DNA from: Rapana venosa
Lineage: Eukaryota > Mollusca > Gastropoda > Neogastropoda > Muricidae
Direction: 5' to 3'
DNA length: 64,000 bases
Assembly: GCA_028751875.1 (NCBI GenBank)
Contig: CM054143.1
Location: 66,557,422-66,621,421 of the forward strand
In this document: positions 52,301 to 61,276 of the stretch, one piece after another
How positions within the stretch are numbered: the first letter of the stretch is position 1
How the letters are laid out: every line of letters starts with the position of its first letter
Notes under the pieces: model-generated
Databases searched by the model: none
Seen by the model: only the letters and a program-made list of their open reading frames with translations
Told to the model about the DNA's origin: nothing
Position numbers and translations under genes: made by a program

Positions 52301-55169
52301 TGGGCTTTAGTTCAATTCAGATTTATTGTCATACATTTATTAATTAGCAGAATTGAGGTTGGAATAAAACTATTTTTAAATCGCAGGGTTCTAGACTTGG
52401 GTACTCTGTAGCGCTTTTGAGAAGGCAGGAGTTCAAAATATTTTGCAAGCACATGTGTGTCATCACTCACAATCTGTCTAGCTCTGTCTCTCACACGGCA
52501 TTCATACAAGTCATTCAGTTTCATTTGCTCACAGCCCACAATTTTGCCACATCTGGTTACAATCTTGTTTACTATGTTTTTGTTTTTAACAGTCAGGCCC
52601 CCATACCAACAAACCAAGGAAAATGAAAGGACAGACTCAATAAAGCATCGGTAGAAATTTTGTAAAACTTTTACATTCACTTTAAGACTCCGGAGTTTTT
52701 GAAGGAAAAAGATGCGTGAGTGGCATTTTCTATTTACAAGATCTGTATTAGCATCAAAGTTTAGTTTATCGTCAATAATAGTACCTAGATATTTGTATTG
52801 GTGTACACGCTCTACCTTTACACCATCAATGTAAAGATTTGGTATGGGCTGGGGGTCCCTGCGAAAATCAATCAACATTTCCTTAGTCTTTTTAACATTA
52901 AGGTCAAGACAGTTCTGTTTGCACCAGGAGGAGAACTCCTCAACTTGTTTAAAATACATGACATGGGAATTAGACAGATCTTCCAGAGCAGAGTCATCAG
53001 AATATTTCGGTGTTCCAGTGTGGGCAGTCTTAGAGCTCTTACTCAGTCTTAGTCTTTCTGGGTATGGTTTGACCTCCAGAGACACCAGCAGTTTTGTGGC
53101 TCTCCGTTGCACATCTTCAATATCCCTACAGAGTGTTTTCTGACACAGTTGCCAGATGCTGTGTCCATACTCCAGGACAGGTCAAACAAGACTCTTGAAA
53201 AGCTGTATCAATATATCCTTCGTTAGGTAGTCAAATGATCTCCCAGTAAGTCCAACCAGCTTAGTTGCTTTCCCAGTTGCGTGAGCGATGTGTTCGCTGA
53301 AATTCATTGTTATCCACCCGTACTCCTAGATCTTTTTTGGCCACTGTTTCTCCAAATGTAAGTCTCTGGGTGCTTCCATCTTCTGCTTTCACTGTCACTG
53401 AATATGTTGCCTCTGATTTTGTTGTTCCAAGCTTCATGTCATGTGGGAACAGATGACAAACTTGACAAAACTGCATGTACATGGAGACTGGATGTAAAAA
53501 AGCACACAAGTGCTTATTCCATTATCCTCGATATAAAAGAATAAAATAAATAAATAAACACTTCTGTGGGTGGAATTTCAGCTGCCACTGATTCAATCAA
53601 ATCAGGAGCTGATCTACGTCATCTTGCATGTCTTGGTGACCTTGGGTGATGTCGCTCCTCCCAAACAGCTTTGTGTTTTCTGCGAACATCTTCATTGCAG
53701 ATTTTACAACTCTTGGCAGGTCGTTGATGAAGGTGACAAAGAGCAACAGGCCTAACACACTGCCCTGGAGTATACCACTGGTTACATTTGCCTCTTGCGA
53801 GTGGATGCCACTGATGACTACTTTCTGCCTACTTTCTGTCAGGAAGTCTTGAATCCATCCCAGTACTTTCCTTCCCACTCCGTGTGATTTTAGTATTTTT
53901 ACTCTCTCAATGAGCCTGCAGTGTGGTACGGAGTCAAAAGCCTTCTGGTAGTCCATGTAGACAACATCAATGCTTCCCCCTTCATCTATAGTGCTTGTCC
54001 AAATGTCCATGTCCTCCAGGAGCTGTGTGATGGTTGAATGGCCAGGACAAATCATCCTTGTTGCTCCTTACTGATGGTTGTTTCTCTGGAAGTGGTCCAT
54101 GACTTTCTCTCTCACCATCTTCTCCATCACCTTGCATGCTTTGTAGGTTAAGCTGACTGGCTTATAGTTTGACAGCGTCGTTTTTCTCCCTTTTTTGAAG
54201 ATAGGTGATACATATGCTGTTTTCCAGTCTTCAGAGATCTTCCCACTATCCAAGCTCTTTCTGAAGAGAAGGGTAAAAGGCTTTGCCAATTCTTCTGCAG
54301 CTTTCACTAGAATGCTAGGTGGTAATCCATCTGGGCTTAGTGCCTTGTCTGACTTGAGGTTTGTTAGATGTTTCTGGACTTTGTCCTTTGTGAGCTCAAA
54401 ATCAGCCAACACTTCTCCATAATCATATTCTGGAGCATCCGGAAGGGGTCCTGCATCTTCTTGAGTAAATACAGTCTGGAGGAACTGATTAGTATGTCAG
54501 CTTTCTCTTTGTCAGTCATTCTTTTGGTACTGTCTGGCTTCTTTAGCCCTGTGAGACCAAAGTATTTAAGATAATACAAAGATCTACGGGAACTTACTGG
54601 GTATCAATACTATCATATGATCATTTTCAAGGTCCTCAACATACACTGATACTGTGATACAGGCTGTCATACTCTGACTTATAATTACATAGATTATTTT
54701 TCTCCTTCAGTGGGGAGTACTGAATCTTTCTCCTAGTGGTAGTTATAACTTTGGAGCAGAACTTGAAATATAAAAATAATTATATACTTGAATCAGTCAT
54801 GAGCTGATGTCATGGAAGAAATTGACACTATAGTATTTCAAAGCGTAGCCAAATTTTGGTTTTGACCCTTTGCTTCCATCAAGAACTGAAAAATCTTTTG
54901 GCTTGAGCCAGCTATGGGTAAAATCTAGCAGTTTTTCTAGCTTTTGCAAAGACCCGTATCGGCGATAAAACGCCAAACCTGGCATTCTTCTGACAGTGGT
55001 GGCTTGGCGATATTCAGTGTGAATATTTTCACATTTCAATGATCAAAATATCCTGTGTGTATAATGTTTGCTATCGACTCATTTTAATACCAGGAGGAGA
55101 ATAGAGACAATAAGATACAAAACATTTCGTGTAACTACGGTAACTCACGTCTTTGATGGTGGCTGCCAT
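40102..55169 (-). CDS. PFDN4: Prefoldin subunit 4, four exons
   Basis: Coding exons on the minus strand: 55149-55169, 49949-50056, 45846-45916 and 40102-40315, giving 137 residues; vertebrate PFDN4 is 134. Prefoldin is the cytosolic hexameric co-chaperone that delivers unfolded actin and tubulin to the TRiC/CCT chaperonin; subunit 4 is a beta-type subunit with two coiled-coil helices around a beta hairpin. Seen in sequence: start MAATIKD, the highly conserved DDQQKINKFARN (residues 17-28), first helix to about residue 60, VPYQIGELF at the hairpin (67-75), second helix, and the family C terminus LKVQLYAKFGSNINLEAEEE (115-134). Exon phases agree: introns 1 and 2 are phase 0, intron 3 splits the Pro codon. 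Start ATG has a purine at -3 and G at +4. Intron 3 is U12-like. No lesion in any exon. Very sure of identity. Confidence 0.95.
40405..40450. repeat. TG microsatellite in PFDN4 intron 3
   Basis: (TG)n from 40397 with a break at TTTGCTCTGAG. Confidence 0.9.
40738..40812. repeat. TA and CA microsatellite
   Basis: (TA)n with TGTA interruptions, then (CA)n. Confidence 0.9.
41481..42297. repeat. Satellite in PFDN4 intron 3, left part
   Basis: Basic unit TGACCCTGTAATGTCAGCCAGCAG (24 bp), with a longer variant every one to five units that inserts CCATGTGGTTTATGAGATACAACAC. The array stops at ATAACA and resumes at 45002, so it was one array before the L2 insertion. Confidence 0.95.
42298..45001 (+). 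mobile_element. L2-like non-LTR retrotransposon, 5'-truncated
   Basis: Starts inside the endonuclease (ILGDFNFHFD, then HILDWLIT), followed by the RT. Landmarks: LDLSAAFDTIDHSILLSRLQ, GVPQGSVLGPVLFTLYTAPL, the catalytic YADD at 43917-43928, LQLNVDKTGAML, LGVVINNTLS, LVASLILSRLDYCNSLLAGL and the C-terminal WNNLPLSLRQRPTYDTYKSS. Three frameshifts break it (about 42900-42930, 43970 and the A run at 44402). The 3' end has a TG run, TATAGCGCTATACAAATTTC and (ATT)n. Flanked by ATAACA at 42292-42297 and 45002-45007, a likely target-site duplication. Opposite in orientation to PFDN4. Probably a fairly recent insertion. Confidence 0.93.
44830..44868. repeat. TG microsatellite in the L2 3' UTR
   Basis: (TG)n between the RT stop and the AGCGCTATA tail; the other L2 copies have a TG run at the same place. 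Confidence 0.9.
45002..45655. repeat. Satellite in PFDN4 intron 3, right part
   Basis: Same 24-bp unit and longer GTGTGGTTTATGAGATACAA variant as 41481-42297. Higher-order blocks are more regular here. Confidence 0.95.
45846..45916 (-). CDS. PFDN4: PFDN4 exon 3
   Basis: 71 nt after a good acceptor (TTGTGTGTTTGCAG). Encodes KELENLQYAEDELLMLEDEA, then AGV and the first two bases of Pro. It aligns without gaps to the human QLQNLEDACDDIMLADDDCL stretch. Ends directly at the ATATCCTTT donor. Confidence 0.93.
45930..45996. repeat. CA microsatellite next to PFDN4 exon 3
   Basis: (CA)n with GCAGG interruptions, only about 15 bases upstream of the exon 3 acceptor in the direction of transcription; on the minus strand it is (TG)n and may replace a polypyrimidine tract. 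Confidence 0.9.
46008..46352 (+). mobile_element. tRNA-derived SINE, best full-length copy
   Basis: Head resembles a tRNA: box A-like TAGCCTAGTGGTTAGA and an intact box B GGTTCGATTCC (46054-46064), with an anticodon-arm-like TTGCGTTCGCAA between. Body motifs are TCCCCAAAAGTCC, GAGACTATAAACCGAGGC, GCAGAACATCTTGCGC and GTGTGCCGGTGGGAACAGAT. The 3' end is GTGCTTATTCCATTATCCTC plus GATATAAAAGAATAAAAT and an (AAAT)n tail. It is the reference for all other copies here. Lies in PFDN4 intron 2, antisense to the gene. Confidence 0.92.
46353..48730. other. PFDN4 intron 2, mostly unique sequence
   Basis: Holds one tandem duplication of about 85 bp (near 47315-47395 and 47485-47570, sharing ACCATCAAGATTTCTACAAA). 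No exon or known element otherwise. Confidence 0.6.
48735..49885. repeat. Minisatellite, 33-bp unit, in PFDN4 intron 2
   Basis: About 34 units of ACAGAGGACAGAAGACAGTT + CTCTACTGTACAC, with CAGTACACAGAG variants and a few deleted units near 48945-49080. The unit is a multiple of three and lacks stops in two minus frames, so long Cys/Leu/Ser/Glu frames appear; these are not proteins. The array ends about 60 bases from the PFDN4 exon 2 donor. Confidence 0.97.
49949..50056 (-). CDS. PFDN4: PFDN4 exon 2
   Basis: 108 nt, 36 codons, phase 0 at both ends. Acceptor GAATTTTCAG, donor AAAAAAG|GTCAAA, which is weak beyond GT. Encodes GDCDAQVTLDDQQKINKFAR, then NNAKLQDLKEELSQKK, containing the most conserved PFDN4 block. 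Confidence 0.94.
50057..50635. other. PFDN4 intron 1, proximal unique part
   Basis: No repeat or exon recognised. Confidence 0.5.
50640..51060. repeat. Minisatellite, alternating 34/36-bp units, in PFDN4 intron 1
   Basis: About 12 units of CTTGGTGGCTGGTCATCTGC followed by either AGTCAGTTTCCAGT or AGTCACTGTTTCCAGT. Very low divergence between units except the short/long difference. Confidence 0.95.
51470..51735 (-). pseudogene. CR1-like retrotransposon, C-terminal piece
   Basis: The minus strand encodes RLRGDMIE, then a FHTQNSCN-like segment and SFKSRLDNHW-like end, the usual C terminus of CR1-type RT proteins. It continues the element at 53046-54570 and is separated from it by the Rex1-like insertion. 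Confidence 0.7.
51736..53045 (-). mobile_element. Rex1-like retrotransposon insertion, 5'-truncated
   Basis: The coding end on the minus strand (about 53040-52312) reads FSSWCKQNCLDLNVKKTKEM, LIDFRRDP, VHQYKYLGTIIDDKL, LRSLKVNVKVLQNFYRCFIE and FELLPSQKRYRVPKSRTLRF, typical of the Rex1/Babar group of CR1-related elements. The frame is open for over 240 codons up to its stop. The 3' UTR includes a GA/CT run (52271-52297) and ends with tandem TTTGAA at 51736-51750. It interrupts the older CR1-like element. Confidence 0.85.
53046..54570 (-). pseudogene. CR1-like retrotransposon, RT region, interrupted
   Basis: Minus-strand motifs: LTKDKVQKHLTNLKSDKALS, LVKAAEELAKPFTLLFRKSL, PIFKKG, VVYMDYQKAFDSVPHCRLIE, GILQGSVLGLLLFVTFINDL, then FAEN at 53675-53686 where catalytic F/YADD is expected, LGVRVDNN and VQRRATKLL. 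Interrupted by a SINE piece (53432-53555, opposite strand) and the Rex1-like insertion. The catalytic aspartates are replaced, so it cannot be active. Confidence 0.85.
53432..53555 (+). mobile_element. SINE 3' fragment inside the CR1-like element
   Basis: GTGGGAACAGATGACAAACT, GAGACTGGATGTAAAAAAGC, GTGCTTATTCCATTATCCTC and GATATAAAAGAATAAAAT with an (AAAT)n tail; very close to the 3' third of 46008-46352. Confidence 0.9.
54571..55148. other. PFDN4 intron 1, promoter-proximal part
   Basis: No repeat or exon recognised. The intron begins with a strong donor, GTGAGT, after exon 1. Confidence 0.5.
55149..55169 (-). CDS. PFDN4: PFDN4 exon 1 (coding part)
   Basis: 21 nt encoding MAATIKD, then donor GTGAGTTAC. 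Human PFDN4 begins MAATMKK, and the exon joins exon 2 in phase 0. Context AAAATGG suits initiation. Too short to be found as an open frame. Confidence 0.88.
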
Positions 55170-55362
55170 TTTGATAAAGTAAAAGTCAGCAGATATTTTA
55201 TTCTTGATCTGGATTTTGGTTATTGGCATATAGTAGTGTATCAAGTGGCTAAAAATAAATATCTCTTAAATGTTTATGATACAACTTACTTTGATATCAA
55301 TAATAGAATTTTAAGCTTTGTCTGTTGTCAGTGAATTCACTGCAGTACTCTATTGTTGAAAG
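55170..55362. promoter_or_regulatory. Putative bidirectional promoter
   Basis: 193 bp lie between the divergent start codons of PFDN4 and the signal-peptide gene. AT-rich, with an inverted CCAAT (ATTGG) near 55222. No obvious TATA box position can be fixed. Both 5' UTRs must lie within or overlap this interval, unless either has an upstream non-coding exon. Confidence 0.55.
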
Positions 55363-55402
55363 ATGGCGCCATCCTTGAATGTTGTGGCTGTGCTTCTTGC
55401 AG
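55363..55402 (+). CDS. Signal-peptide gene, exon 1 (partial gene)
   Basis: ATG in context AAAGATGG, encoding MAPSLNVVAVLLA plus the first base of the next codon, then donor GCAG|GTAAGC. Together with the next exon it forms a signal peptide. Downstream exons were not found in the window, so the protein family is unknown. Confidence 0.75.
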
Positions 55403-55493
55403 GTAAGCTATTTTCTCAAGGAAAAAACATTGACTTATGTCGACTAACAGTACCATGTATATAATCGATAATGTAAATCTGTTTTTCTTGCAG

Positions 55494-55536
55494 TTTTTCT
55501 GCAGATTTGTTCTGCCCAAATTGAGCTAGACGATCG
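55494..55536 (+). CDS. Signal-peptide gene, exon 2 (partial gene)
   Basis: Acceptor TCTGTTTTTCTTGCAG; codes VFLQICSAQIELDD and two bases of a further codon (Arg if CG-), then donor GGTAAGTAT. Exons 1 and 2 join in phase 1 to give a hydrophobic core and a likely cleavage site after CSA, so the product enters the secretory pathway. About 27 residues are known. The third exon is either beyond 64,000, in the 500-bp gap, or too short for me to recognise. Confidence 0.75.
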
Positions 55537-56445
55537 GTAAGTATCGTACAGTGATATCACTATGGCTTTCAGTGATGATGTTTCATGCAGCAATATTGAT
55601 TTTTGGCCAGTAGCGAATGGCATCGTGACAAGTGTTAAAGCTATGCTTTTGCACGACGTATGGCTGTCACTGATAACATGGCACCATAGCATTTCCCGAC
55701 AGGAGTTCTTTTTCTCACTGTATAGGCTGCAGGAGAAAGAATATGTAATTAAACAGATTTTAGTTACTATGAAAATGTGAGAAATAAAATTGGTCTTTTG
55801 TGTATCTGTATCCTGTATTTATTAGGTACTGATAATCATAAGTCAAGCAGTGTTTCCAACCCCACGTATCGAGACCTAGATCCACCATAAATTATTCTGA
55901 GTCGAACATGGGCACAAAAGATTGCAGATCATAATTGTAATTTAAAACTAGTTTAAGGATTCACTTTTTCTAGAGTTGGAATGACAACAATTTTAAAAAA
56001 ATAGCACTACAGAATTATGATGAAAGACAAAAGTAAAGAGTAATGAAGCAAATATTATGAATATCACCATCACTGTCACACTGAATTAGCGTTGAATGTC
56101 ACATCCCGTCATCTGATCTAATGTTTGAACATTCAAGTCTACACTGTAAAATGAATCGTGAAATTAAATTCAGTTATAACTGACCATGAAATAAAGCTAA
56201 AAGTTAGTAAAAGCTAAAAATGCTTATAGGAAGAATAACAAATCATCAAACCAAATAGTTATGACAGCTCTTTAACAATCAGTAACTGAGTAAGAATCAA
56301 GAGTACAGTCTCAAGTTAAAACAACAATGAATCAACAAAGATGAATGATTGAACAAAGTAGAAATAAATAATAGGAAGAAATGAATGATGTTAAGACTAA
56401 AAATAGAACGAAGTTCATGAAATTAATCAACATCATATTATAAAA
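55537..56445. other. Intron of the signal-peptide gene, nothing recognised
   Basis: AT-rich unique sequence; a 72-codon open frame at 55562-55780 has no motif or splice support. Confidence 0.45.
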
Positions 56446-57100
56446 TACAAATGGATTTAAATCTTTTGAACCCAAGATAGATTCAAACACTGTAAATAGG
56501 CCACATGTGCAAGTAACCACAAGATTTTTAAAAAATCTCTTATTTCACCATAATAATACTCACTTTTGTAATCAGCAAACTCTGAGATGAGTTTGCTGCA
56601 ATGATAACCAGTTTTCCAGATTATGCACTCTTACTTACTCCTACCTATGAACAGCAACCCTTGGCTTGTGAGAATAATTAATTTCAAAGCAATTCAACAC
56701 ATCAACAGATATTCCTATGTATGTAACTGCAAGTCGGTATCACAATCACCTTAGAAAAAAATTCATTATTTGATAAACTAGTTGTTTCATGTGCATGAGA
56801 ACAGATACATTACATATCCCTGAGGACAGATGATGATCTATCCTGGGAAATTGTTCTTGCATTACTAAAGGAATTTTAATAAAGCTGAAAATGGCATGGT
56901 GTTTTCTTCCAATGACATTTCAGTATTCAGTGTCATTGGCCCTGCTTTATTTTTAGTTACAACTCATTCGTCATCAAAACTTTACCAAACCCAGAGCCTA
57001 CATACATAGTACATTATTGCCACAATTTATAACCTACAGAAAGCTCAGTTACACACACTGACACAGTATGTATACTCATAATACTGAGCTATAACATGAA
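56446..57100 (-). repeat. Inverted repeat arm 1 (LINE 3' region, reverse)
   Basis: The reverse complement matches 63312-64000 at clearly detectable similarity, for example CTCTGGGTTTGGTAAAGTTT, TATCCTGGGAAATTGTTCTT and AACTAGTTGTTTCATGTG. The homology begins at the sequence around the stop codon of the RT fragment at 62930-63340, so it is probably a 5'-truncated copy of that element's 3' UTR. Confidence 0.8.
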
Positions 57101-57344
57101 ATATCTCCAGCTTTACATTATATTACATGAATTGAAAACAAAACAAAACCCTAGCAATAATGACAAATTCCAATTGAAAATCTTTTCATTTAATTTATCA
57201 TGGTTTCTTTGTCCAGAAGTAAATGCTTTGAAAATATAAAAACACAAATTGTTTCACTAAATAACTTAGAAATAAGATATGAACCTTCCCTGAAACTACA
57301 CTAAATTAGAGCCTATCTTACTTGAAAAAAACAGTCAAAGTCTA

Positions 57345-57375
<31 letters not shown>

Positions 57376-58280
57376 AAATCCCAGGCTACATTGCATACAC
57401 AAATAGAGAACATACTGCAGTTTGTACACACATGCACTAATCAAACATCGTAGGTATGATAAAAAATGTGTTTTAGCAACACTGTATTCTTTCTCCATAA
57501 AAAAATTACTTGGGTGATAATCTACAGCTGTATTAAACTTTAAATGTGCTTACTAGGGCCATAGCCCACAGTTACCGCACAGGACCATATAGATCTTTAA
57601 AATATCCAGTTAGTGCAAGAACACATCTTTAACTTTGATTGGCAACTACTTATATCTATAGTGATTTTCGGTAGCACCAAGCACAGTTGTAAACACTCTA
57701 GTTTTGTGCATTGTGTTACCAGTGATGGTTGGGTGTGTCAGTATGGGAGTGGGAATCAGCACATGAAGAGTGATGGAAAAACTAAATTCAAACAGCGAAA
57801 ATTAAATTTGAAATCTTAGAGCATCAAAGTCTCTATAGACTATAAATGTACAGATAAAGGATTAGACTTTTTTTTTTCAAGTGCACAGAGACAAAATAGT
57901 TTAGTTTTAATAATCAATATCAGTATTTGTCAAAGAGACTGTGTGTCTGTTTATCAGGATTCATCTACATTACTTTCATCACTTTCTTTTTCACAATCAG
58001 TGTTGTTGGTTTAGGTGCTAAGTTCCTGCTGGTTAATGAGCCTTTGGTATATTAAGTACATTATTGTGCAGCTGTTGTTGTGTAAATTTCTGTGTGCTTT
58101 TGTGAGCAGGTTTTTTGTGATCTTGGTTTTTTTGGTGTTTTTTGTTCAATATTGTGTTGTTTGTTGTGTTTTATAACTTTGCTTTTTTTCTTTTTCTGGT
58201 CCATCTGTTTTGATTGATCCAGGGCTTCTTTTTCTGATGTGGTTCATCTGTGTGAAATGACTCATTCTCTTTTCTGCCTC
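57101..58280. other. No gene recognised; C and A runs
   Basis: Adjacent C run (57344-57365) and A run (57366-57377). T/G-rich near 58070-58200. No element identified. Confidence 0.5.
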
Positions 58281-58287
58281 TGGTCCT

Positions 58288-58352
58288 TCTTCTTCTTTTC
58301 TTCTTCTTCTTCTTCTTCTTTCTTCTTCTTCTTCTTCTTCTTCTTCTTCTTC
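58288..58352. repeat. TTC (GAA) triplet repeat
   Basis: (TTC)n with two TTTC interruptions; about 20 triplets. Confidence 0.95.
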
Positions 58353-58876
58353 TGTATTCCCTGTGTCACTGATTCCCCTGCTATGAACCATTTGCTCAAA
58401 AAGACTCCTCTGTCTTTGGTCTGTGTACTATTTGGGAATAGAATGATCTCCCTCCTTTCCTTTGGCAGAGAACTACTTTTCATCTTCAAAGTAGGCCTAA
58501 AACTCACCTTTTTTCTCTCTTTTTTTTCCTAATGTGATAGTGTCATTTCTGAGATTGTTGCTCTTTGAGTCTTTCTGTGTCAGGGATTTTTGTTGGATTT
58601 TACTTGTAGTAGTTCCGTGCTAAAAAATTGATGTTATGTATTGAAGGTGCTTGTGAGTGATTGTGGTTAATCTTTATTAAATGAAAATTTTAAAATAATA
58701 AGCTTGATGAGTAAATTGTCTTTTTTTTATTTACACTGAAGTCATCTCCAGTATAGACTTTCCTTTTTTTGGTTTTTGTTTTGAAAAAAAGAACTTATGT
58801 GGTCAGAGATTCATGTAGATGTGTGCATACAGAGCTAAAAAGCAACATACAATTTACAAGCAAAAAAGATCCATAC
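58353..58876. other. No gene recognised
   Basis: T-rich unique sequence. Confidence 0.5.
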
Positions 58877-58947
58877 GCACACACACACACACACACAGTC
58901 ACACACATACACAAGTGTGTGTTTGGGGGGGGGGGGGGGGGGGGGGT
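58877..58947. repeat. CA run and 22-bp poly-G run
   Basis: (CA)n 58879-58912 followed by a G run 58925-58946. Confidence 0.9.
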
Positions 58948-59229
58948 AGAGGCAGCTTTGTGCTTATGGCAATACACTCTCATAAGTGGGAGCAGCTAGA
59001 ATTTTACTCAGGGAAATCTGCTGTGACTGAAAGTGGTACAGAACAATACAAATTAAATCAGCACAATACAGCAAAGAGCACAGTATTATTCAATAATCCA
59101 CCCTCAGGCCACCCACAAGAGAAGGTCCAGTGCTGCCGAATGACTGTTCACATTGCTAATGTGCAGTGTTTATTCTTGTTGAAAACCCACAGGACAAAAT
59201 CACAGAATGGCATAGTGCTAGTGACACTG

Positions 59230-59410
59230 ATAGGTAACTGTTCGCACACCTTGGCTTCAGGACAGTCTCCCAGTTCACCCTGCAGTAAAAAGGTACCTTC
59301 CCTCTTTAGGGATAGGGAAGATAAAACAGCAAGGAAGAGGAGATGGGTGCTTCCCTCAATATGCTGGCCCCCTAGAGAACCTGAGGTCTGACACTGATGG
59401 GAACACTTTT
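59230..59410 (+). mobile_element. tRNA/5S hybrid SINE, 5'-truncated second copy
   Basis: Motifs GGTAACTGTTCGCACACCTT, TCCCAGTTCACCCTGCAGTA, CCCTCTTTAGGGATAGGGAA and CTCAATATGCTGGCCCC follow the 3' body of 59936-60232. The tRNA/5S head is missing. Confidence 0.8.
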
Positions 59411-59595
59411 ACCTTTCAGTGATAGCAATATAGCAATCACAGAATTGCATAGTGCTAGTGACAGGAATAAACGAGCAGAATTGAATGATGTCAGAAACAG
59501 ACAAGCACCTTAGTTATTTCTGTGTGAAAGGTGTTTCAGCCCCAACAGAAGTGAAGGACCTAAATATTTGCTACAATGGGGCTGCTTCTATCATG

Positions 59596-59692
59596 ATGGG
59601 AACAGATGACAAAACTTACAAAACCGCATACACGGGGCTGGATGTAAAAGAAAAAGGAAAAGCACATGAGTGCTTATTCCATTATCCTCGAG

Positions 59693-59695
<3 letters not shown>
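59596..59695 (+). mobile_element. SINE 3' fragment (46008 family)
   Basis: GATGGGAACAGATGACAAAA, CTTACAAAACCGCATACACG and GTGCTTATTCCATTATCCTC; the tail is replaced by a TA microsatellite. Confidence 0.9.

Positions 59696-59755
<60 letters not shown>
59696..59755. repeat. TA microsatellite
   Basis: Nearly pure (TA)n after CTCGAGATA. Confidence 0.95.
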
Positions 59756-59765
59756 ATTTTTAAAA

Positions 59766-59832
59766 ACCTCTGAGCGCTTAGATTTGTTGCTTTACAAGAT
59801 TCAGCGCTATATAAATTTCATACATTATTAGT
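59766..59832 (+). mobile_element. L2-like 3' tail, forward
   Basis: TGAGCGCTTAGATTTG, TACAAGATTCAGCGCTATAT and AAATTTCATACATTATTAG; only the last 65 bases of the element. Confidence 0.8.
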
Positions 59833-59935
59833 ATGATGAATTCTGCTGCCCAACATCTGTTGTCAAGGGAAATAACCTATCTTGCTGACCATGTTAGTTT
59901 CTTTTTACACACTTCTTTCCCTTAGATTTGGGGAC

Positions 59936-60232
59936 GGGATAGCTCAGTGGTCGGAGCACTCGCTTTCCCCCAGCCAAGTTAAGCAGCGTCGAGCGTGGTT
60001 ACCAGTTGGATGGGTGACCGTTTGCACGCCTTGGCTTCAGTACAGTTCTCCCAGTTCACCCAGCTGTAAATGGGTACCTGCCCTCTTTAGGGTCAGGGAA
60101 GGTAAAGCAGCGAGGGAGAGGAGATGGGCGCCGCCCTCAATATGCTGGCCCTAGAGAAGTGAGGTCTTTGACGCCTCGCTCCCCTACGACCTTATAGGTT
60201 ATGGGACTCCTTTACCTTTACCTTACCTTAGA
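59936..60232 (+). mobile_element. tRNA/5S rRNA hybrid SINE
   Basis: Head GGGACGGGATAGCTCAGTGG is tRNA box A-like. It is followed by GCCAAGTTAAGCAGCGTCGA, GCGTGGTTACCAG and TTGGATGGGTGACCG, which match the internal promoter half of metazoan 5S rRNA (AAGTTAAGCA..GTCG.GC..GGTTAGTACTTGGATGGGTGACCG). The body carries TCCCAGTTCACCCAGCTGTA and CTCAATATGCTGGCCCTAGA, and the end has repeated CCTTTACCTTACC. A 5S gene is excluded because only about 55 bases of 5S are present. Confidence 0.85.
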
Positions 60233-60240
60233 ATGTTTCC

Positions 60241-60267
60241 ACACCACACACACACACACACACACAC

Positions 60268-60328
<61 letters not shown>
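60241..60328. repeat. CA microsatellite
   Basis: (CA)n with one AACA break, directly after the hybrid SINE. Confidence 0.95.
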
Positions 60329-60330
<2 letters not shown>

Positions 60331-60776
60331 ACATTATGTTTTCCTTCATTATATCATTGGTTTATTTATTTATATTTTTTTTGGGGGGGGGGTATCTTCC
60401 TCTTCAATCTTTTTTTCTCTTATTTTTGTTTTGTTGAGTACCCACAAGCAATCATTTATTTTCAAGGTACTTTTTTTTTTAACCTACATTTATACTGTCA
60501 ATTAATGTCCATTTTCTTTTATCATTTGTATCTATTCATTGTTTAATCATAACTTTAATTACTGATGTATTTGGGTTTTTAAGAAGCATATGTTTATTTA
60601 GTGACAATTATAACTTGATGTGTAATAACTAGTATTTTTGGGGTGTGTGCATTGTATAAATTGTTGCTTGTATGATTTATGTTTGTATGATTTATATATT
60701 GATTTTCTGAGCAGTGATTGATTGAGTGATTGTTTAATTTATTGGTTGATGAACTTAATGACTGAATGATGGATTT
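60329..60776. other. No gene recognised
   Basis: T-rich sequence up to the assembly gap. Confidence 0.5.
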
Positions 60777-61276
60777 NNNNNNNNNNNNNNNNNNNNNNNN
60801 NNNNNNNNNNNNNNNNNNNNNNNNNNNNNNNNNNNNNNNNNNNNNNNNNNNNNNNNNNNNNNNNNNNNNNNNNNNNNNNNNNNNNNNNNNNNNNNNNNNN
60901 NNNNNNNNNNNNNNNNNNNNNNNNNNNNNNNNNNNNNNNNNNNNNNNNNNNNNNNNNNNNNNNNNNNNNNNNNNNNNNNNNNNNNNNNNNNNNNNNNNNN
61001 NNNNNNNNNNNNNNNNNNNNNNNNNNNNNNNNNNNNNNNNNNNNNNNNNNNNNNNNNNNNNNNNNNNNNNNNNNNNNNNNNNNNNNNNNNNNNNNNNNNN
61101 NNNNNNNNNNNNNNNNNNNNNNNNNNNNNNNNNNNNNNNNNNNNNNNNNNNNNNNNNNNNNNNNNNNNNNNNNNNNNNNNNNNNNNNNNNNNNNNNNNNN
61201 NNNNNNNNNNNNNNNNNNNNNNNNNNNNNNNNNNNNNNNNNNNNNNNNNNNNNNNNNNNNNNNNNNNNNNNNNNNN
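60777..61276. other. Assembly gap, 500 N
   Basis: Exactly 500 unknown bases, a conventional placeholder size, so the true distance is not known. The L2 copy on its right side is cut by the gap. Confidence 1.

Noticed and set aside
59950..60035. 5S rRNA gene
   Set aside because: Only the internal promoter part of 5S is present; both ends are replaced by SINE sequence.
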